64,000 nucleotides of DNA from Ralstonia pickettii (GCF_000607165.1 NZ_JFZG01000004.1:372001-436000); one strand, 5' to 3'; positions 35,847-45,674 are shown, counted from the stretch's first letter. The notes: a model not told the origin generated them from the letters alone. Numbers and translations are program-made.

Positions 35847-37058
35847 ATGAATCCCGGAATCTCCACGGCTGCCTCAATCGCGGCTCCGCGTGAACCCGCC
35901 TGGGGCGCTGTCTTTGCGATGGCGCTGGGCGTGTTCGGGCTCGTCACGGCCGAATTCCTGCCCGCAAGCCTGCTGACGCCCATGGCGGAAAGCCTCGGCG
36001 TGACCGAGGGCGTGGCAGGACAGGCCGTCACGGCCACCGCAACGGTTGCGCTCGTCACCAGCTTGCTGACCGCCGCTGTCACGCGCTCCATCGACCGGCG
36101 GCGCGTGCTGCTCGCATTCTCGGTGCTGCTCGTGGCATCCAACCTTGCGGTGGCGTTCGCGACCAACCTGACGACGATTCTGATCGGCCGCGTGGTGCTT
36201 GGCATTGCGCTGGGCGGCTTCTGGACCATGGCCACCGCCACCGCAATGCGGCTCGTGCCTGCCGCGATGGTGCCGCGGGCGCTGTCGATCATCTTCAGCG
36301 GCGTGGCCGTCGCCACGATCGCCGCCGCGCCGCTGGGCAGCTACTTCGGCCACCTGATCGGCTGGCGCAATGTGTTCCTGGCCGCAGCAGGGCTGGGCGT
36401 GATTGCGTTCGTGTCGCAGGTCGCGACATTGCCGTCGATGGCGCCAAGCGGCACGACGCGCCTGCGCACATTGATCGACGTGCTGCGACGCCCGAGCGTC
36501 GGCATCGGGATGTTTGCCACGATCCTGGTGTTCACCGGTCACTTTGCGTTCTTCACGTACCTTCGGCCATTCCTCGAACAGGTTGCAGGCGTTGGCGTAA
36601 ACGGCCTGTCAGCGATCCTGTTGGGCTACGGCATTGCCAACTTCGTTGGCACATCGCTCGCCGGCCGTGTGCTGGAACACCGGTTGCGGCCAATGCTGAT
36701 CGCCATGCCCGCGCTGATGGTGGTGCTCAGCATCGCACTTGTTGCGCTGGGCCGTGCGCCGGTCTTCGATGCCGTGCTCATCGCGCTGTGGGGCATGGCG
36801 TTTGGCGGCGTGCCGGTGGCGTGGTCGACATGGGTCACGCGCACCGTGCCTGATGAAGCCGAAAGCGCGGGTGGCCTGATTGTCGCGGCTGTGCAGCTTG
36901 CAATTGCAACCGGTGCGGCAGCGGGCGGCGTGGTGTTCGACGCGAACGGCGCGGTGGGTGTGTTCATTGGCGCCGCCGTAGTGCTGGCCATTGCCGTCGC
37001 GACGATCGTGACGGGCGTGCCCAAGCGCCTGGAGATGGTGCCGGCAATGGCTGAGTGA
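35847..37058 (+). CDS. MFS transporter, DHA1-type (AraJ/YdhP-like efflux)
   Basis: 403 residues with 12 membrane segments. GVFGLVTAEFLPASLLTPMAE is the family's first-helix signature, and SIDRRRVLL is the loop 2-3 region. Likely drug or metabolite efflux in the inner membrane. It pairs with the divergent AraC regulator. Downstream, 37078-37097 has a short GGCTG tandem of no clear meaning. Confidence 0.88.
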   Translation: MNPGISTAASIAAPREPAWGAVFAMALGVFGLVTAEFLPASLLTPMAESLGVTEGVAGQAVTATATVALVTSLLTAAVTRSIDRRRVLLAFSVLLVASNLAVAFATNLTTILIGRVVLGIALGGFWTMATATAMRLVPAAMVPRALSIIFSGVAVATIAAAPLGSYFGHLIGWRNVFLAAAGLGVIAFVSQVATLPSMAPSGTTRLRTLIDVLRRPSVGIGMFATILVFTGHFAFFTYLRPFLEQVAGVGVNGLSAILLGYGIANFVGTSLAGRVLEHRLRPMLIAMPALMVVLSIALVALGRAPVFDAVLIALWGMAFGGVPVAWSTWVTRTVPDEAESAGGLIVAAVQLAIATGAAAGGVVFDANGAVGVFIGAAVVLAIAVATIVTGVPKRLEMVPAMAE

Positions 37059-37204
37059 CGGAGCAAGATGCGCGCTGCTGGGCTGGGCTGGGCTGGTCGG
37101 GTGTGGGTTGGGTCCAACATCAAAGCGCGCACCTGTATTTCTCATAATTTGCATTATGTTAAATAGATGGTCGACCGGCATCCACCGGTCTCGCCTCACA
37201 CCTC

Positions 37205-37543
37205 TTAAGCCTTCTTCAAAAACTCCGGCTTGAGCAGATAGCTCACGCCATCGATCTTGCAATCGATCGGATGGTCACCCGGGACCAGCCGGATGTTCTT
37301 CACCTTGGTGCCCGCCTTGAGCGTGCCCGAACCACCCTTGAGCTTCAGATCCTTGATCAGGAGCGCTGCGTCGCCGGTACGCAGCGGGTTCCCGTTGCTG
37401 TCCTTGATCTCCGGTTCGGCCTCCACTTCGGCTGCGGGCTCCCGAGGGTCCCATTCGTGGGCGCAATCCGGGCAGATCATCATTTCGCCGTCCTGGTAGG
37501 TATTCTCAGAGGCACATTGAGGACAGGCGGGAATCGTGGACAT
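37205..37543 (-). CDS. yjdM: YjdM/PhnA zinc-ribbon protein
   Basis: 112 residues. The N-terminus [16 protein letters not shown] and ICPDCAHEW form a four-Cys zinc ribbon. The C-terminal domain with [19 protein letters not shown] and [19 protein letters not shown] is the PhnA domain. Despite old names, direct phosphonate metabolism is not shown for this family. Starts at 37543 or 37555 are both possible; no clear ribosome-binding site is seen. Confidence 0.87.
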   Translation of the reverse strand: MSTIPACPQCASENTYQDGEMMICPDCAHEWDPREPAAEVEAEPEIKDSNGNPLRTGDAALLIKDLKLKGGSGTLKAGTKVKNIRLVPGDHPIDCKIDGVSYLLKPEFLKKA

Positions 37544-37640
37544 ATCGAGTGGCATGAAGCGGCTGAATTGGGGCCCGCACTATACCAGCCGGACCCCCCT
37601 GGATGGCTTGACCATTGTCACGCCGATATGCGCCGCGCCA

Positions 37641-37686
37641 GCAAGAAAACGGGCCCCGTCGCCGACCGGGCCCGTTTCCATCTTGC
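37641..37686 (-). terminator. intrinsic terminator of the 37728 lipoprotein gene
   Basis: On the minus strand a long stem (AAACGGGCCC pairing with GGGCCCGTTT, extended by GCAAGA/TCTTGC) ends in TTTTC. It lies 42 bp beyond the stop of the GGGDD lipoprotein gene. A strong hairpin with a short T-run fits Rho-independent termination. Confidence 0.7.
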
Positions 37687-37727
37687 TCTTGAGGGCGTCC
37701 GTTGCGACGCCCTCAAAGCTGCCGTGC

Positions 37728-38714
37728 TCAGTTGCCGAACAGGCTCTCCAGCACGCTGATCGTCGTTGAAAGGGTCGCGGAAACCGTCCCCGTTTTCCCT
37801 GCGTCGATCGCCAGCGCCACATCACCCGTGGAGGCAAAGGATGCGCTCGCCCGATCCTCCGTGGTGGCAAACGCCACGGAGCCGGCGCTCGGTACGCCCG
37901 AGGCGCCCACGACCAACGGCGACGTCGTGGTCAGCAGAAGGTTTTCGTTGCCCGAGGCCGTCGTGAAATTCAGGTTGCCGGAAAGCTTCACCTCATCGGT
38001 AAAGGTCAGCAGCGAAAGCGCATCATCCAGACGCCAGCCTGCCAGCATGATGGAATCCTGGACGCCATTGATGTTGCGGTTCACGGTTGCGTCATTGGAC
38101 GTCGCAATGTATTTCAGCGTGCTGTCGGGCTGCGGAATCGATTTGGAAATCGTCATCGTTCCATTGAATGTCATTGAAGCGGTACCTGCCTGCGCGCTCA
38201 GATTATTAGCGGTGACGGCCGCGACAAACGAAAAATCCTGCAGGTTTGCTGTCGGGCCCGACGCCGCATTGATGACAAATGACATTCCGCCATTGAGCGT
38301 CGTCAATAACGTTGCGCCGGCAAGTTCAACGTTCTCCTGGCAATTCGCAAACGTCATGCTGGCGGTATCGCCTGCCGAGATGCTGTTCGAACCATCACGA
38401 TCGTTGAATGTAATGGATGCGGTGCCTCCGCCCGTGCAGTTGGACGATAAGGTTCCGGGGCCCGCCTGGCTGCCCGCAGCGATGACGGAGAAGAGGCTGA
38501 TCGCGTAGAGGCTGTAAGTATCGCGAGAACCAAAGTACGTATAGGCGGCAGCGGTTCGCGCGTTCAGGTAACCGTTGGCAGGGTCCGCCAGCCGGATGGA
38601 GGAAGGTTGCTGCAGCACGGGGGGTGCGGCACCGCCTTCATCATCGCCGCCCCCGCACGCGGCCAAAGCCGCTGCCATTGCCGTGATCAGCGTTGTCTGC
38701 AGCAATGTCTTCAT
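37728..38714 (-). CDS. hypothetical lipoprotein
   Basis: 328 residues. The start at 38714 follows AAGGAG and gives a lipoprotein signal ending LAAC with lipidated Cys20, then GGGDDEGG, a linker common in Burkholderiales lipoproteins. The remainder is rich in Ser, Thr, Asn and Gly with alternating hydrophobics (DRDGSNSISAGDTASMTF), suggesting a beta-solenoid or beta-sandwich. I do not recognise the family. Likely outer-membrane or surface located. A strong terminator follows it. Confidence 0.8.
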   Translation of the reverse strand: MKTLLQTTLITAMAAALAACGGGDDEGGAAPPVLQQPSSIRLADPANGYLNARTAAAYTYFGSRDTYSLYAISLFSVIAAGSQAGPGTLSSNCTGGGTASITFNDRDGSNSISAGDTASMTFANCQENVELAGATLLTTLNGGMSFVINAASGPTANLQDFSFVAAVTANNLSAQAGTASMTFNGTMTISKSIPQPDSTLKYIATSNDATVNRNINGVQDSIMLAGWRLDDALSLLTFTDEVKLSGNLNFTTASGNENLLLTTTSPLVVGASGVPSAGSVAFATTEDRASASFASTGDVALAIDAGKTGTVSATLSTTISVLESLFGN

Positions 38715-39069
38715 GGCGAACTCCTTATTCTTTTCACGAAGATTCAACAACCTATGCCAGAGACATCAGCTTATGCAGCGTGGTTTTCATTGCATTTGAT
38801 GATTAAAACTTCATTGATCCACCGCAACACAAAATTCAACCGAAAATAATCTGCCAAAGCAGAATCTGCTTACACTTTCAATTCAATCCATTCATTGAAT
38901 ATCCGACTTTCTTTCGCTTGACCGCCCTCACCTCTGCGCGTCATTGCCATCGCTTTTTCGCGGACATCCCGCCCGTTCGATTCGTGGGCAATCCGTCAAG
39001 TGCGCGACAGGCACCGGTCTTCGTTCTATGATCCAGCCTTCAACGACCGTTGCTGAACAGGAGAAGCCC
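38715..39069. other. 355-bp intergenic region
   Basis: This AT-richer gap separates the divergent lipoprotein and zinc-ribbon genes. It must hold both promoters, but I see no convincing operator, RNA gene or further ORF in it. Confidence 0.5.
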
Positions 39070-39417
39070 ATGGGCGAAGCCAAACGACGCGGCACGCAAG
39101 CCGAACGCATGTCCCAGGCGCAGAGCCGACTGGACGCCTTGCGCCCCGAAAAGCTGGTCTGCGGCGCCTGCAAGACCGCCTTTACCGAATTCGAAGGGAT
39201 GGAACCGCGCGACATGCCTGGCATCCACGCCATCTTCGGCGGCGAATGCCCGAACTGCGGCGAGAGCGTGATCTCGTTTAACGGCGAACCCGAAGCCGTG
39301 GCCGCCGCCATGCTCGCGTATCAAGACGCCATGGAAGACGCCAAGCTCGGCGCGCAGACGCAGGAGGGCAAACACATGCCCTACGTCGACGAAGACGACA
39401 AGCCCACGCAACACTGA
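39070..39417 (+). CDS. hypothetical zinc-ribbon protein
   Basis: 115 residues. The start at 39070 follows CAGGAGAAG. MGEAKRRG is an N-terminal signature shared by several small proteobacterial proteins. Two Cys pairs (CGAC at 31-34 and CPNC at 60-63) make a likely zinc ribbon, and the C-terminus is acidic and helical. Function unknown. A DUF1653 gene follows after 7 bp and a DUF817 gene after that. Confidence 0.75.
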   Translation: MGEAKRRGTQAERMSQAQSRLDALRPEKLVCGACKTAFTEFEGMEPRDMPGIHAIFGGECPNCGESVISFNGEPEAVAAAMLAYQDAMEDAKLGAQTQEGKHMPYVDEDDKPTQH

Positions 39418-39424
39418 AGCCGCC

Positions 39425-39634
39425 ATGCAGAGCACCCCGACGCGACGCTACCGCCACTACAAGGGCGGCGAGTACGAATGGCTATGCGAGGCCACGTATG
39501 AGCCCGATCCTGCCATCAAGATGACGGTCTATCGCGCCGCCAACGGCACGATCTGGACACGCCCGTCAACGATGTTCCATGAAATGGTTGAAGTCGACGG
39601 CCGGCAGGTGCCGCGCTTTGCGCTGATCGACTGA
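39425..39634 (+). CDS. DUF1653 domain protein
   Basis: 69 residues. RYRHYKGGEYEWLCEATYEP and TVYRAANGTIWTRPSTMFHE match the DUF1653 domain (YRHYKGxxY ... VvYra ... WvRPxxmF). The protein is a lone domain of beta type with no known function. Its TGA is followed at once by the ATG of the DUF817 gene. Confidence 0.85.
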   Translation: MQSTPTRRYRHYKGGEYEWLCEATYEPDPAIKMTVYRAANGTIWTRPSTMFHEMVEVDGRQVPRFALID

Positions 39635-40507
39635 ATGCCGACCGAAACCTTCTCCTTGCGAGCGGGCCTGCGGGCCCGTTTTACGTATTGGCGTGACCGC
39701 ACCGGCGCTTGGGCCGCGCGCCATGGCCAACTGACTGCGGGGCTGCACGAGTTTGTCGTCTTCGGCATCAAGCAGGCGTGGGCATGCCTGTTCGGCGGGT
39801 TGATGGTCGCCCTGCTGATCGGCACGCATTTCTGGTATCCGGCCGACGCGCCGATTGCCCGCTACGACGCTCTGACGATTGCCGCGGTCATCATTCAGAT
39901 TGCCTTGCTCTGGCTGAAGCTGGAGACGTGGGACGAAGCCAAAGTGATCTTGATGTTCCATGTGGCCGGTACGGGCATGGAGGTGTTCAAGACTGCAGTC
40001 GGTTCGTGGATTTATCCCGAGGCGTCGGTGCTGCGCATCGGTGGTGTGCCGCTGTTCACGGGCTTCATGTACGCCTCTGTGGGGAGCTATATCGCGCGGG
40101 CGTGGCGCGAATTCGACCTGCGCTTCTCGCAGCACCCGCCGTTGGCCGTGACGGCCCTGCTCTCTCTGGGCATCTACGCGAATTTCTTCCTGCACCACTA
40201 TTGGTGGGATCTGCGCTACGTGCTGATGGCGCTGATTGCGGTGGCATTCCGGCGCTGCTGGATCCACTTTCGCATTGATCGCGTCCACCGGCGCATGCCG
40301 TTTCTGCTCGGCTTTACGCTGGTAGCGCTCTTCATCTGGCTCGCGGAAAACATCGGCACGTTCACGCGCACGTGGCTCTATCCGAACCAGTTGCAGGGCT
40401 GGGAAATGGTGTCCATAGCCAAGCTCGGCGCCTGGTTCCTCCTGACCATCATGAGCTACGTGATGGTCACGCTGGTCAACCCGCCGCGGCCCGTTTCTGA
40501 CGCTTGA
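39635..40507 (+). CDS. DUF817 family membrane protein
   Basis: 290 residues with about eight predicted membrane segments. The family segment VAGTGMEVFKTAVGSWIYPE and LFTGFMYASVGSYIARAWREF are characteristic of DUF817. Function is unknown. The ATG directly abuts the DUF1653 stop, so the three small-to-medium genes 39070-40507 form one operon. Its 3' end overlaps a convergent membrane-protein gene by 32 bp. Confidence 0.85.
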   Translation: MPTETFSLRAGLRARFTYWRDRTGAWAARHGQLTAGLHEFVVFGIKQAWACLFGGLMVALLIGTHFWYPADAPIARYDALTIAAVIIQIALLWLKLETWDEAKVILMFHVAGTGMEVFKTAVGSWIYPEASVLRIGGVPLFTGFMYASVGSYIARAWREFDLRFSQHPPLAVTALLSLGIYANFFLHHYWWDLRYVLMALIAVAFRRCWIHFRIDRVHRRMPFLLGFTLVALFIWLAENIGTFTRTWLYPNQLQGWEMVSIAKLGAWFLLTIMSYVMVTLVNPPRPVSDA

Positions 40508-41000
40508 ACCAGGCATGCTCGCCCGGCGCCCAGTCGCGGAGTTCGAAGGTGATGCGCACGCGGCGCGAGAGCTGCAGGTAGACGCCGCACGTGAACGTCA
40601 GCGCCACCGCCACGGCGGCGCCGTCGATAAAGGTGGTGCGCGCTCCTGGAATGCCGCCCGCCATCAACATGAGCCCGATCAGCGGCGGCAGCAGCGCCAT
40701 GTGCGCGAGCATGGCCGGCCGGAACGCGCTGTCGTGCGTGGTAGCCAGTACCAGGACCGTCACGCAGGAGATCAGATAAAGCAGCGTGGTCAGGTTGATC
40801 GCCCCGCTGCCCGGCGCGTTGGCATCAAACAGATCGGCCCCGGCCAGTTGCAGCGCATCCATCGACAACCCTTGCCAGAACACCCACGTTGGCCCGGCGA
40901 TGGCAATGGCCAGTACCCACGGCAGCCATCCGGCAATGCCGTACAGCGGATGTTGTCCCGCTGCGATCGGGTCGATATCGACCCAGCGATGCGTCAGCAT
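40476..41000 (-). CDS. hypothetical membrane protein (possibly DUF2569-like)
   Basis: 174 residues with about four membrane segments. HPLYGIAGWLPWVLAIAIAG near the N-terminus resembles DUF2569 proteins, but the match is by eye only. The start at 41000 opens at MLTHRW; a longer frame to 41135 has an Arg-rich, implausible extension. It converges on and overlaps the DUF817 gene. Function unknown. Confidence 0.65.
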   Translation of the reverse strand: MLTHRWVDIDPIAAGQHPLYGIAGWLPWVLAIAIAGPTWVFWQGLSMDALQLAGADLFDANAPGSGAINLTTLLYLISCVTVLVLATTHDSAFRPAMLAHMALLPPLIGLMLMAGGIPGARTTFIDGAAVAVALTFTCGVYLQLSRRVRITFELRDWAPGEHAWFKRQKRAAAG

Positions 41001-41165
41001 GATGCACCCCCAACAATGCGCGCCCGTTCTGGTGACGGTTGCTTTCGGCAAGCGCCGGCGGCGTCTGCCTCCCCTGCTTTCTAGCTTAGGTCGCTGCGCA
41101 AAGCTCGCAATGCGGGAGGAACCCTGAGCGCACAATCGAATTGCGCTGCCTCAACTGCCGGCCAG

Positions 41166-41684
41166 CTATCGGCGGAACAGTCGCGGGCGGTCCGGATCGT
41201 AGAGCGGGTCGGGCGTGATCTGCGTGAGCTGCAATACACCGGCGGGGTCGAAGTAGAAGTGCATCAGCGACGGCCAGACGTCGTCCGCCTTGAAGCGGTA
41301 CGACCAGACCAGGCGGTCCATGCGCGGGAAATACGCCGTTTCCACCGGCTGGCCGAAATGTCGCAGCACGTCGTCCCGGGTCCAGACACCGATCTTGGCC
41401 TGGGCAAACTCAAGGCTGCTCAGCACTTGCTTGAAGGCGACGAGCTTGCCGCTGGCATCGAAATCGGCCGCGTAGGTGAACTGGCCGTACGGTTTGGTCG
41501 GATAGAGCCAGCGGGTGCCGCCATCGAGCGGATAGGTTTCGCGCGGCGGCCCGAACTGCGCCTGCACGGCGGGCTCGTCCGCACCCACCAATCGTTGGCC
41601 CTTGGTGACGGGGGATTCCAGTGCCGCACATCCCGCCGTTGCCGCAACCACAATCGCTACCGCCGCCCACCGCATTGCGCGCAT
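41166..41684 (-). CDS. BamE/SmpA-like lipoprotein
   Basis: 172 residues. The signal ATAGC places the lipidated Cys at residue 19. Two short repeats of the BamE-like fold are visible, VGADEPAVQAQFGPPRETYP and WTRDDVLRHFGQPVETAY. It is too long and too divergent to be BamE itself and is better called a BamE-fold lipoprotein. It lies 55 bp after bioD on the same strand. Confidence 0.75.
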   Translation of the reverse strand: MRAMRWAAVAIVVAATAGCAALESPVTKGQRLVGADEPAVQAQFGPPRETYPLDGGTRWLYPTKPYGQFTYAADFDASGKLVAFKQVLSSLEFAQAKIGVWTRDDVLRHFGQPVETAYFPRMDRLVWSYRFKADDVWPSLMHFYFDPAGVLQLTQITPDPLYDPDRPRLFRR

Positions 41685-41739
41685 GACAACCGCCCTCGCC
41701 TAACTGAGTGAAGCCGGTAGTTTACCGCCGTGCCTAGGT

Positions 41740-42429
41740 TCAACGCGCGAGTAGCGGCGTGATATCGAGGTGCGTTGCGGCCAGGCGCGCATCGGCGTGC
41801 GGCAATCGCGGGATCGTGCCCAGATGCGGTGCGTTGATCCAGCGGCGCAAGGTGGCGACGTTGTCGTCAAGCCCTGCCATGGCCGGGTCGACCACGTTAC
41901 CGACCCAGCCTGCCAGATGCAGGCCGCGTGCGGCAATTGCCTCGGCGGTGAGCGCGGCGTGGTTCAGGCAGCCCAGGCGCAACCCGACGACCAGCACCAC
42001 GGGCAAGCCCAGCGCCACGGCCATCTCGGCCGTATCAAAGTCGTCTGACAGCGGCACCCGGAAACCTCCGACACCCTCCACCACAACGGCATCCGCCAAC
42101 GATCTGGCGTGCGCAAACGCATCGAGAATCGGCGGCAGCGTAATCGTCACGCCCTCTCGCGCTGCGGCCAAATGCGGAGACATCGGCGCATCGAGCAGCC
42201 ATGGGCAAACGGTGTCGAGCGGCAGATCGACTGACGCGGCGGCGCGCAGTTGCTCGACGTCTTCATTGGTGCGCGTGGGCGCGCCCGCCAGCGTGCCGGC
42301 AGCAATCGGCTTGAGGCCTGCGGCGCGGTAGCCGGCATCAGTAAGCTTGGTCAGCAATGTCGCGCTGACCAGCGTCTTGCCGATCTCCGTATCCGTGCCG
42401 GTGACAAAGCAATCGAAGCGCGCGCGCAT
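41740..42429 (-). CDS. bioD: dethiobiotin synthetase
   Basis: 229 residues. GTDTEIGKT is the P-loop and [11 protein letters not shown] the family's second signature. It converts 7,8-diaminopelargonate, CO2 and ATP to dethiobiotin. It starts 1 bp after the bioF stop and is the last bio gene here. No bioB follows; the next gene is a lipoprotein. Confidence 0.94.
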   Translation of the reverse strand: MRARFDCFVTGTDTEIGKTLVSATLLTKLTDAGYRAAGLKPIAAGTLAGAPTRTNEDVEQLRAAASVDLPLDTVCPWLLDAPMSPHLAAAREGVTITLPPILDAFAHARSLADAVVVEGVGGFRVPLSDDFDTAEMAVALGLPVVLVVGLRLGCLNHAALTAEAIAARGLHLAGWVGNVVDPAMAGLDDNVATLRRWINAPHLGTIPRLPHADARLAATHLDITPLLAR

Positions 42430-42430
42430 A

Positions 42431-43678
42431 TCAGGCTGCCTTGGCCGGTTGCAGAGACTGGCCGGCCGTTTCCAGCGCCTGCGCAAGGCGCTCGATGTCT
42501 GCATCGGTATGTGCGGCCGACAGCGTGATGCGCAGACGCGCCGTGCCCGCTGGCACCGTCGGCGGGCGGATGGCGGCGATGCGGATGCCTTCGCGTTCCA
42601 GCGCGGCGGCCAGCGCCAATGCGGGGGCGTTCTCGCCAATCACGATCGGCTGGATGGCCGTGGGCGATGGCATCCATTGCCAACCGAAACGCGCGGCCAA
42701 ACGCTGCGCATGGGTACTCCAAACGGCGATATGGCGATCAAGGCGTGCGCGGCGGTCAGCGCCCTCCTCGCCCGCGATCAGATCCAATGCTGCTTCCACC
42801 GCACACGCAATGCCCGGCGGCGTGGCGGTTGTGAAGATGTACGTGCGTGCGCGCTGGACCAGCCAGTCGATCACCAGCCGGTGCGCGACGATGGCCGCGC
42901 CCGATCCACCAGCGGCCTTGCCGAAGGTGCCGACATAGATGAGGCGTTTCGAGTGCAGCCCGAAATGCGACAGCACGCCCGAACCTTTTTCGCCAAGCAC
43001 GCCCAAGCCATGCGCGTCGTCGACGATCAGCCAGGCGTCGTAGCGTTCGGCCAGCGCGAGCAGTTCGGGCAGCGGTGCGATGTCGCCGTCCATGCTGAAC
43101 ACGCCGTCTGTGACGATCAGCTTGTTGCGGCTGGTGCTCGCGGCCAGAAGCGCTTCCAGCGCAGCCAGGTCGACGTGCGGATAGACCTTGATCGGCGCCC
43201 GCGACAACCGTGCCCCGTCAATGAGCGAGGCGTGGTTCAGCGCGTCGGAAAAGATCGTGCACTCCTCCGCCGGGCGGATGCCGCCGGCCTGCGCCATGGC
43301 GCTCACCACGGCCAGATTGGCCATGTAGCCGGTGCAGAAGAACAGCGCGTCTGCCTCGGGAATGTGTTCAGCTTGCAGCGCAGCCATGCGTGCTTCCAGC
43401 CGCGCGTGTGCGATCGAATGGCCACTGACCAGATGCGATGCGCCGCTGCCGAAGCCATATTGCTGCGTGCCGCGCGTCACCGCCTCGGCCAAGGCGGGAT
43501 GCGCTGCCAGGCCCAAATAATCGTTGCCGCAAAAGCCGAGAATGTCGCGCGGTTCGCCCCCGGACACGCTGATGCGCTGACTGCGGTCGGTCGGGCTGTA
43601 AGCGGTGCGACGCACGCGGCGCAGGTGCGCGGCATCGATGGCGGCAAGTCCCGCCTGCAGGTCGTCAAGCAATCGCAT
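42431..43678 (-). CDS. bioF: 8-amino-7-oxononanoate synthase
   Basis: 415 residues. The PLP Lys lies in [14 protein letters not shown], with [13 protein letters not shown] and [10 protein letters not shown] as further family motifs. It condenses pimeloyl-thioester and alanine. The start at 43678 overlaps the bioA stop by 14 bp, so the genes are coupled. The frame is intact. Confidence 0.94.
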   Translation of the reverse strand: MRLLDDLQAGLAAIDAAHLRRVRRTAYSPTDRSQRISVSGGEPRDILGFCGNDYLGLAAHPALAEAVTRGTQQYGFGSGASHLVSGHSIAHARLEARMAALQAEHIPEADALFFCTGYMANLAVVSAMAQAGGIRPAEECTIFSDALNHASLIDGARLSRAPIKVYPHVDLAALEALLAASTSRNKLIVTDGVFSMDGDIAPLPELLALAERYDAWLIVDDAHGLGVLGEKGSGVLSHFGLHSKRLIYVGTFGKAAGGSGAAIVAHRLVIDWLVQRARTYIFTTATPPGIACAVEAALDLIAGEEGADRRARLDRHIAVWSTHAQRLAARFGWQWMPSPTAIQPIVIGENAPALALAAALEREGIRIAAIRPPTVPAGTARLRITLSAAHTDADIERLAQALETAGQSLQPAKAA

Positions 43679-45071
43679 AGGTGTGTCCTTCTGTTTCGCC
43701 CGTAGCTTGGGCCAGCGTGTCTTCAAGCGTCTGCAGCGTGCGTTCGACCAGGATGTCGGCCTCTTCGTCGGTCAGCACATAAGGCGGCAGCAGATAAACG
43801 GTGGTGCCGATGGGGCGCAGAAGCAGCCCATGCGTACGCGCCGTCAGCGCAAAACGTTCAGCAAAACGGGCACCGGCCACTTCGGGGTGCACGTCGAACG
43901 CGGTGATCATCCCCGTCTGCCGCAGATGGGCAAAACGCGCATCGTGCGACAGCGGCGCCAGCCCCTGGGCGATGCGCGCGGCGGTCACGCGATTGCGCGC
44001 AAAGACGTCTTCTTCAGCAAACAGATCGAGCGTGGCCAGTGCCGCGCGGCATGCCAGCGGGTTGCCCGTGTACGAATGCGAATGGAGGAAGCTGCGCACC
44101 GGTGCATCGTCGTTGAAGGCGTCATAGATGGCATCACGCGACAGCACGATCGATAGCGGCAGATAGCCACCGCTGATGCCCTTCGACAGACACAGCAGGT
44201 CCGGCCACACGCCAGCCCGCTCGCACGCGAAGAACGTACCGGTGCGGCCGCAGCCGACCGCAATCTCGTCCGCAATCCAGTGCACGCCAAATTCATCGCA
44301 CAGCGCGCGTACGCCGCGCAGATAGCTCACGTCGTGCATGGCCATGCCGGCGGCGCACTGCACCAGCGGCTCGATGATGACGGCGGCGATGGTGCCGGCG
44401 TTGGTGCTCAGGCAATCGCGCAGCGCGGCCAACGCGCGTTCGGCCACGTCGGCGGCGGTCTCTCCTGGGCCGGCTAGACGCGCGTCCGGCGATGGCACGC
44501 GGTGCGATTGCAGAATCAGCGGGTCATACGCATCGCGGAAGATCGCGACATCGGTCACGCCCAGCGCGCCGAGCGTTTCACCGTGATAGCCATGTTCCAG
44601 GCAGACGAAACGGCTGCGCGCGCCCTGCCCTGCGTTGCGATGGGCGTGGAAGCTCATCTTGAGTGCGATTTCCACGGCAGAAGCACCGTCGGAGCCGAAG
44701 AAGCTGTGGCCCAGCACACCGTCCGTCAGGTCGATCAGGCGCTCAGCCAGCTCCACTGCCGGGCGATGCGTGGCTCCCGCCAGCATGACGTGCTCCAGTG
44801 AGTCGAGCTGGGTCTTCAGCGCCGCGTTGATGTGCGGATTCGCATGGCCGAACAGGTTCACCCACCAAGAACTGGTGCCGTCCAGGTAGCGCTTGCCATC
44901 AAAGTCGATCAGCCACGGCCCCTGGCCGCGTGCGATCGGCAGCGGCGGCATGGCATCGAGCCGTGCATTTTGGGTGCACGGATGCCAGACGGCCGCGCGG
45001 CTGCGCGCCTGCCACGCCGTATTGGCGCTGGACGCGCCGTCAACCGGCACCGGAATTGGGGGATACGCCAT
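43665..45071 (-). CDS. bioA: adenosylmethionine-8-amino-7-oxononanoate aminotransferase
   Basis: 468 residues. Class III aminotransferase with the PLP Lys in [14 protein letters not shown], and [13 protein letters not shown]. It converts KAPA to DAPA using SAM as amino donor. GAGGAGGCC is a strong ribosome-binding site. It is first in a bioA-bioF-bioD operon. The upstream minus-strand sequence has a weak TTGTTG-N18-TACCAT promoter candidate; no clear BirA or BioR box was recognised. Confidence 0.94.
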   Translation of the reverse strand: MAYPPIPVPVDGASSANTAWQARSRAAVWHPCTQNARLDAMPPLPIARGQGPWLIDFDGKRYLDGTSSWWVNLFGHANPHINAALKTQLDSLEHVMLAGATHRPAVELAERLIDLTDGVLGHSFFGSDGASAVEIALKMSFHAHRNAGQGARSRFVCLEHGYHGETLGALGVTDVAIFRDAYDPLILQSHRVPSPDARLAGPGETAADVAERALAALRDCLSTNAGTIAAVIIEPLVQCAAGMAMHDVSYLRGVRALCDEFGVHWIADEIAVGCGRTGTFFACERAGVWPDLLCLSKGISGGYLPLSIVLSRDAIYDAFNDDAPVRSFLHSHSYTGNPLACRAALATLDLFAEEDVFARNRVTAARIAQGLAPLSHDARFAHLRQTGMITAFDVHPEVAGARFAERFALTARTHGLLLRPIGTTVYLLPPYVLTDEEADILVERTLQTLEDTLAQATGETEGHTYAIA

Positions 45072-45399
45072 ACGAGGCCTCCTCGAAACAGAAGCGGGGG
45101 ATTCGGCGGCGTATGGTAGAGGGCATATCGATCAAACAACAAGCCCGCACGTTGAATGAAATTAACGACACATAGACCGAAAAAGAAAGACGAAACGCGC
45201 TTCTTCGGCGGATTTCCAACGTCCTGCATGGAACTTGTCGCTAAAAAATCTTTTCCGGCGCAATAAAAAAGGCCCTAAAAATCACATCGAGCAGGCATCG
45301 GCCGAACGCGACCTCGAAACTTGCGACGGAGGCGGGAGGGCTGAAGGATTATTTACTTTGAGTGATGTTCAGAATGGACCGCACGTTTGCGTTGCGTCA

Positions 45400-45428
45400 T
45401 TGCCTCGCCCTAGGGATAACCCTATACT
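45400..45428 (+). promoter_or_regulatory. sigma-70-like promoter of the small gene at 45466
   Basis: TTGCCT (45400-45405), a 17-bp spacer and TATACT (45423-45428) make a good -35/-10 pair upstream of the small gene. The first GGG-N4-CCC dyad lies inside the spacer, where a bound protein would block or reshape RNA polymerase access. Confidence 0.5.
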
Positions 45429-45442
45429 CGGGAAAACCCTAG
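45411..45442. promoter_or_regulatory. twin GGG-N4-CCC dyads (operator candidate)
   Basis: TAGGG-ATAA-CCCTA (45411-45424) and GGG-AAAA-CCC (45430-45439, followed by TAG) have centres 17 bp apart. The same paired motif stands before the other small-protein gene at 59253-59278 with 15 bp between centres. The repeated AT-only 4-bp spacers argue for a specific protein site rather than chance. Confidence 0.6.
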
Positions 45443-45465
45443 ATAACGCAACGAGAGAAAACATC

Positions 45466-45633
45466 ATGATCCAGCAAGCCTATTACACCCCGAAGTTCGC
45501 CGGCCAAGCTCAAGTGCAGGCCGCCCGTCGCCCATCGCTGCTGCGCGCAGTGGTCAATTTCTTCCGCAACGGTTGGGATGACAACCTGGTGTACGCAGAA
45601 GTGGTTGGCAAGTCGGGCTCATACCTGGGCTAA
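45466..45633 (+). CDS. small hypothetical protein (55 aa)
   Basis: 55 residues, beginning MIQQAYYTPKFAGQAQ. RRPS is followed by the amphipathic stretch LLRAVVNFFRNGWDD. The ribosome-binding site is weak (GAGAGAAAAC). An intrinsic terminator follows 42 bp after the stop, and a promoter with a distinctive paired dyad precedes it, so this is a monocistronic, separately controlled gene. The layout resembles the 58-residue protein at 59292. I do not recognise a characterised family; membrane-surface binding is a guess. Confidence 0.7.
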   Translation: MIQQAYYTPKFAGQAQVQAARRPSLLRAVVNFFRNGWDDNLVYAEVVGKSGSYLG

Positions 45634-45674
45634 GGCCTGCGGCTGAATCGTCAGCCATGCCGCAAAGGCAAAAA

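Larger units (their letters stand above)
45072..45465. other. 394-bp intergenic region between bioA and a small-protein gene
   Basis: The left half is AT-rich for this genome and would carry the bioA promoter. The right end holds the twin GGG-N4-CCC dyads and the promoter of the 45466 gene. A TTG-started frame from 45235 runs into the small gene but is not convincing as a real N-terminal extension. Confidence 0.5.

Noticed and set aside
37078-37097. GGCTG tandem after the DHA1 transporter gene
   Set aside because: Only three to four short units; too small to be a meaningful repeat.
45235-45633. TTG-started 132-codon version of the small gene at 45466
   Set aside because: It would run through the promoter and the GGG-N4-CCC dyads and has no ribosome-binding site; the ATG at 45466 is the better start.
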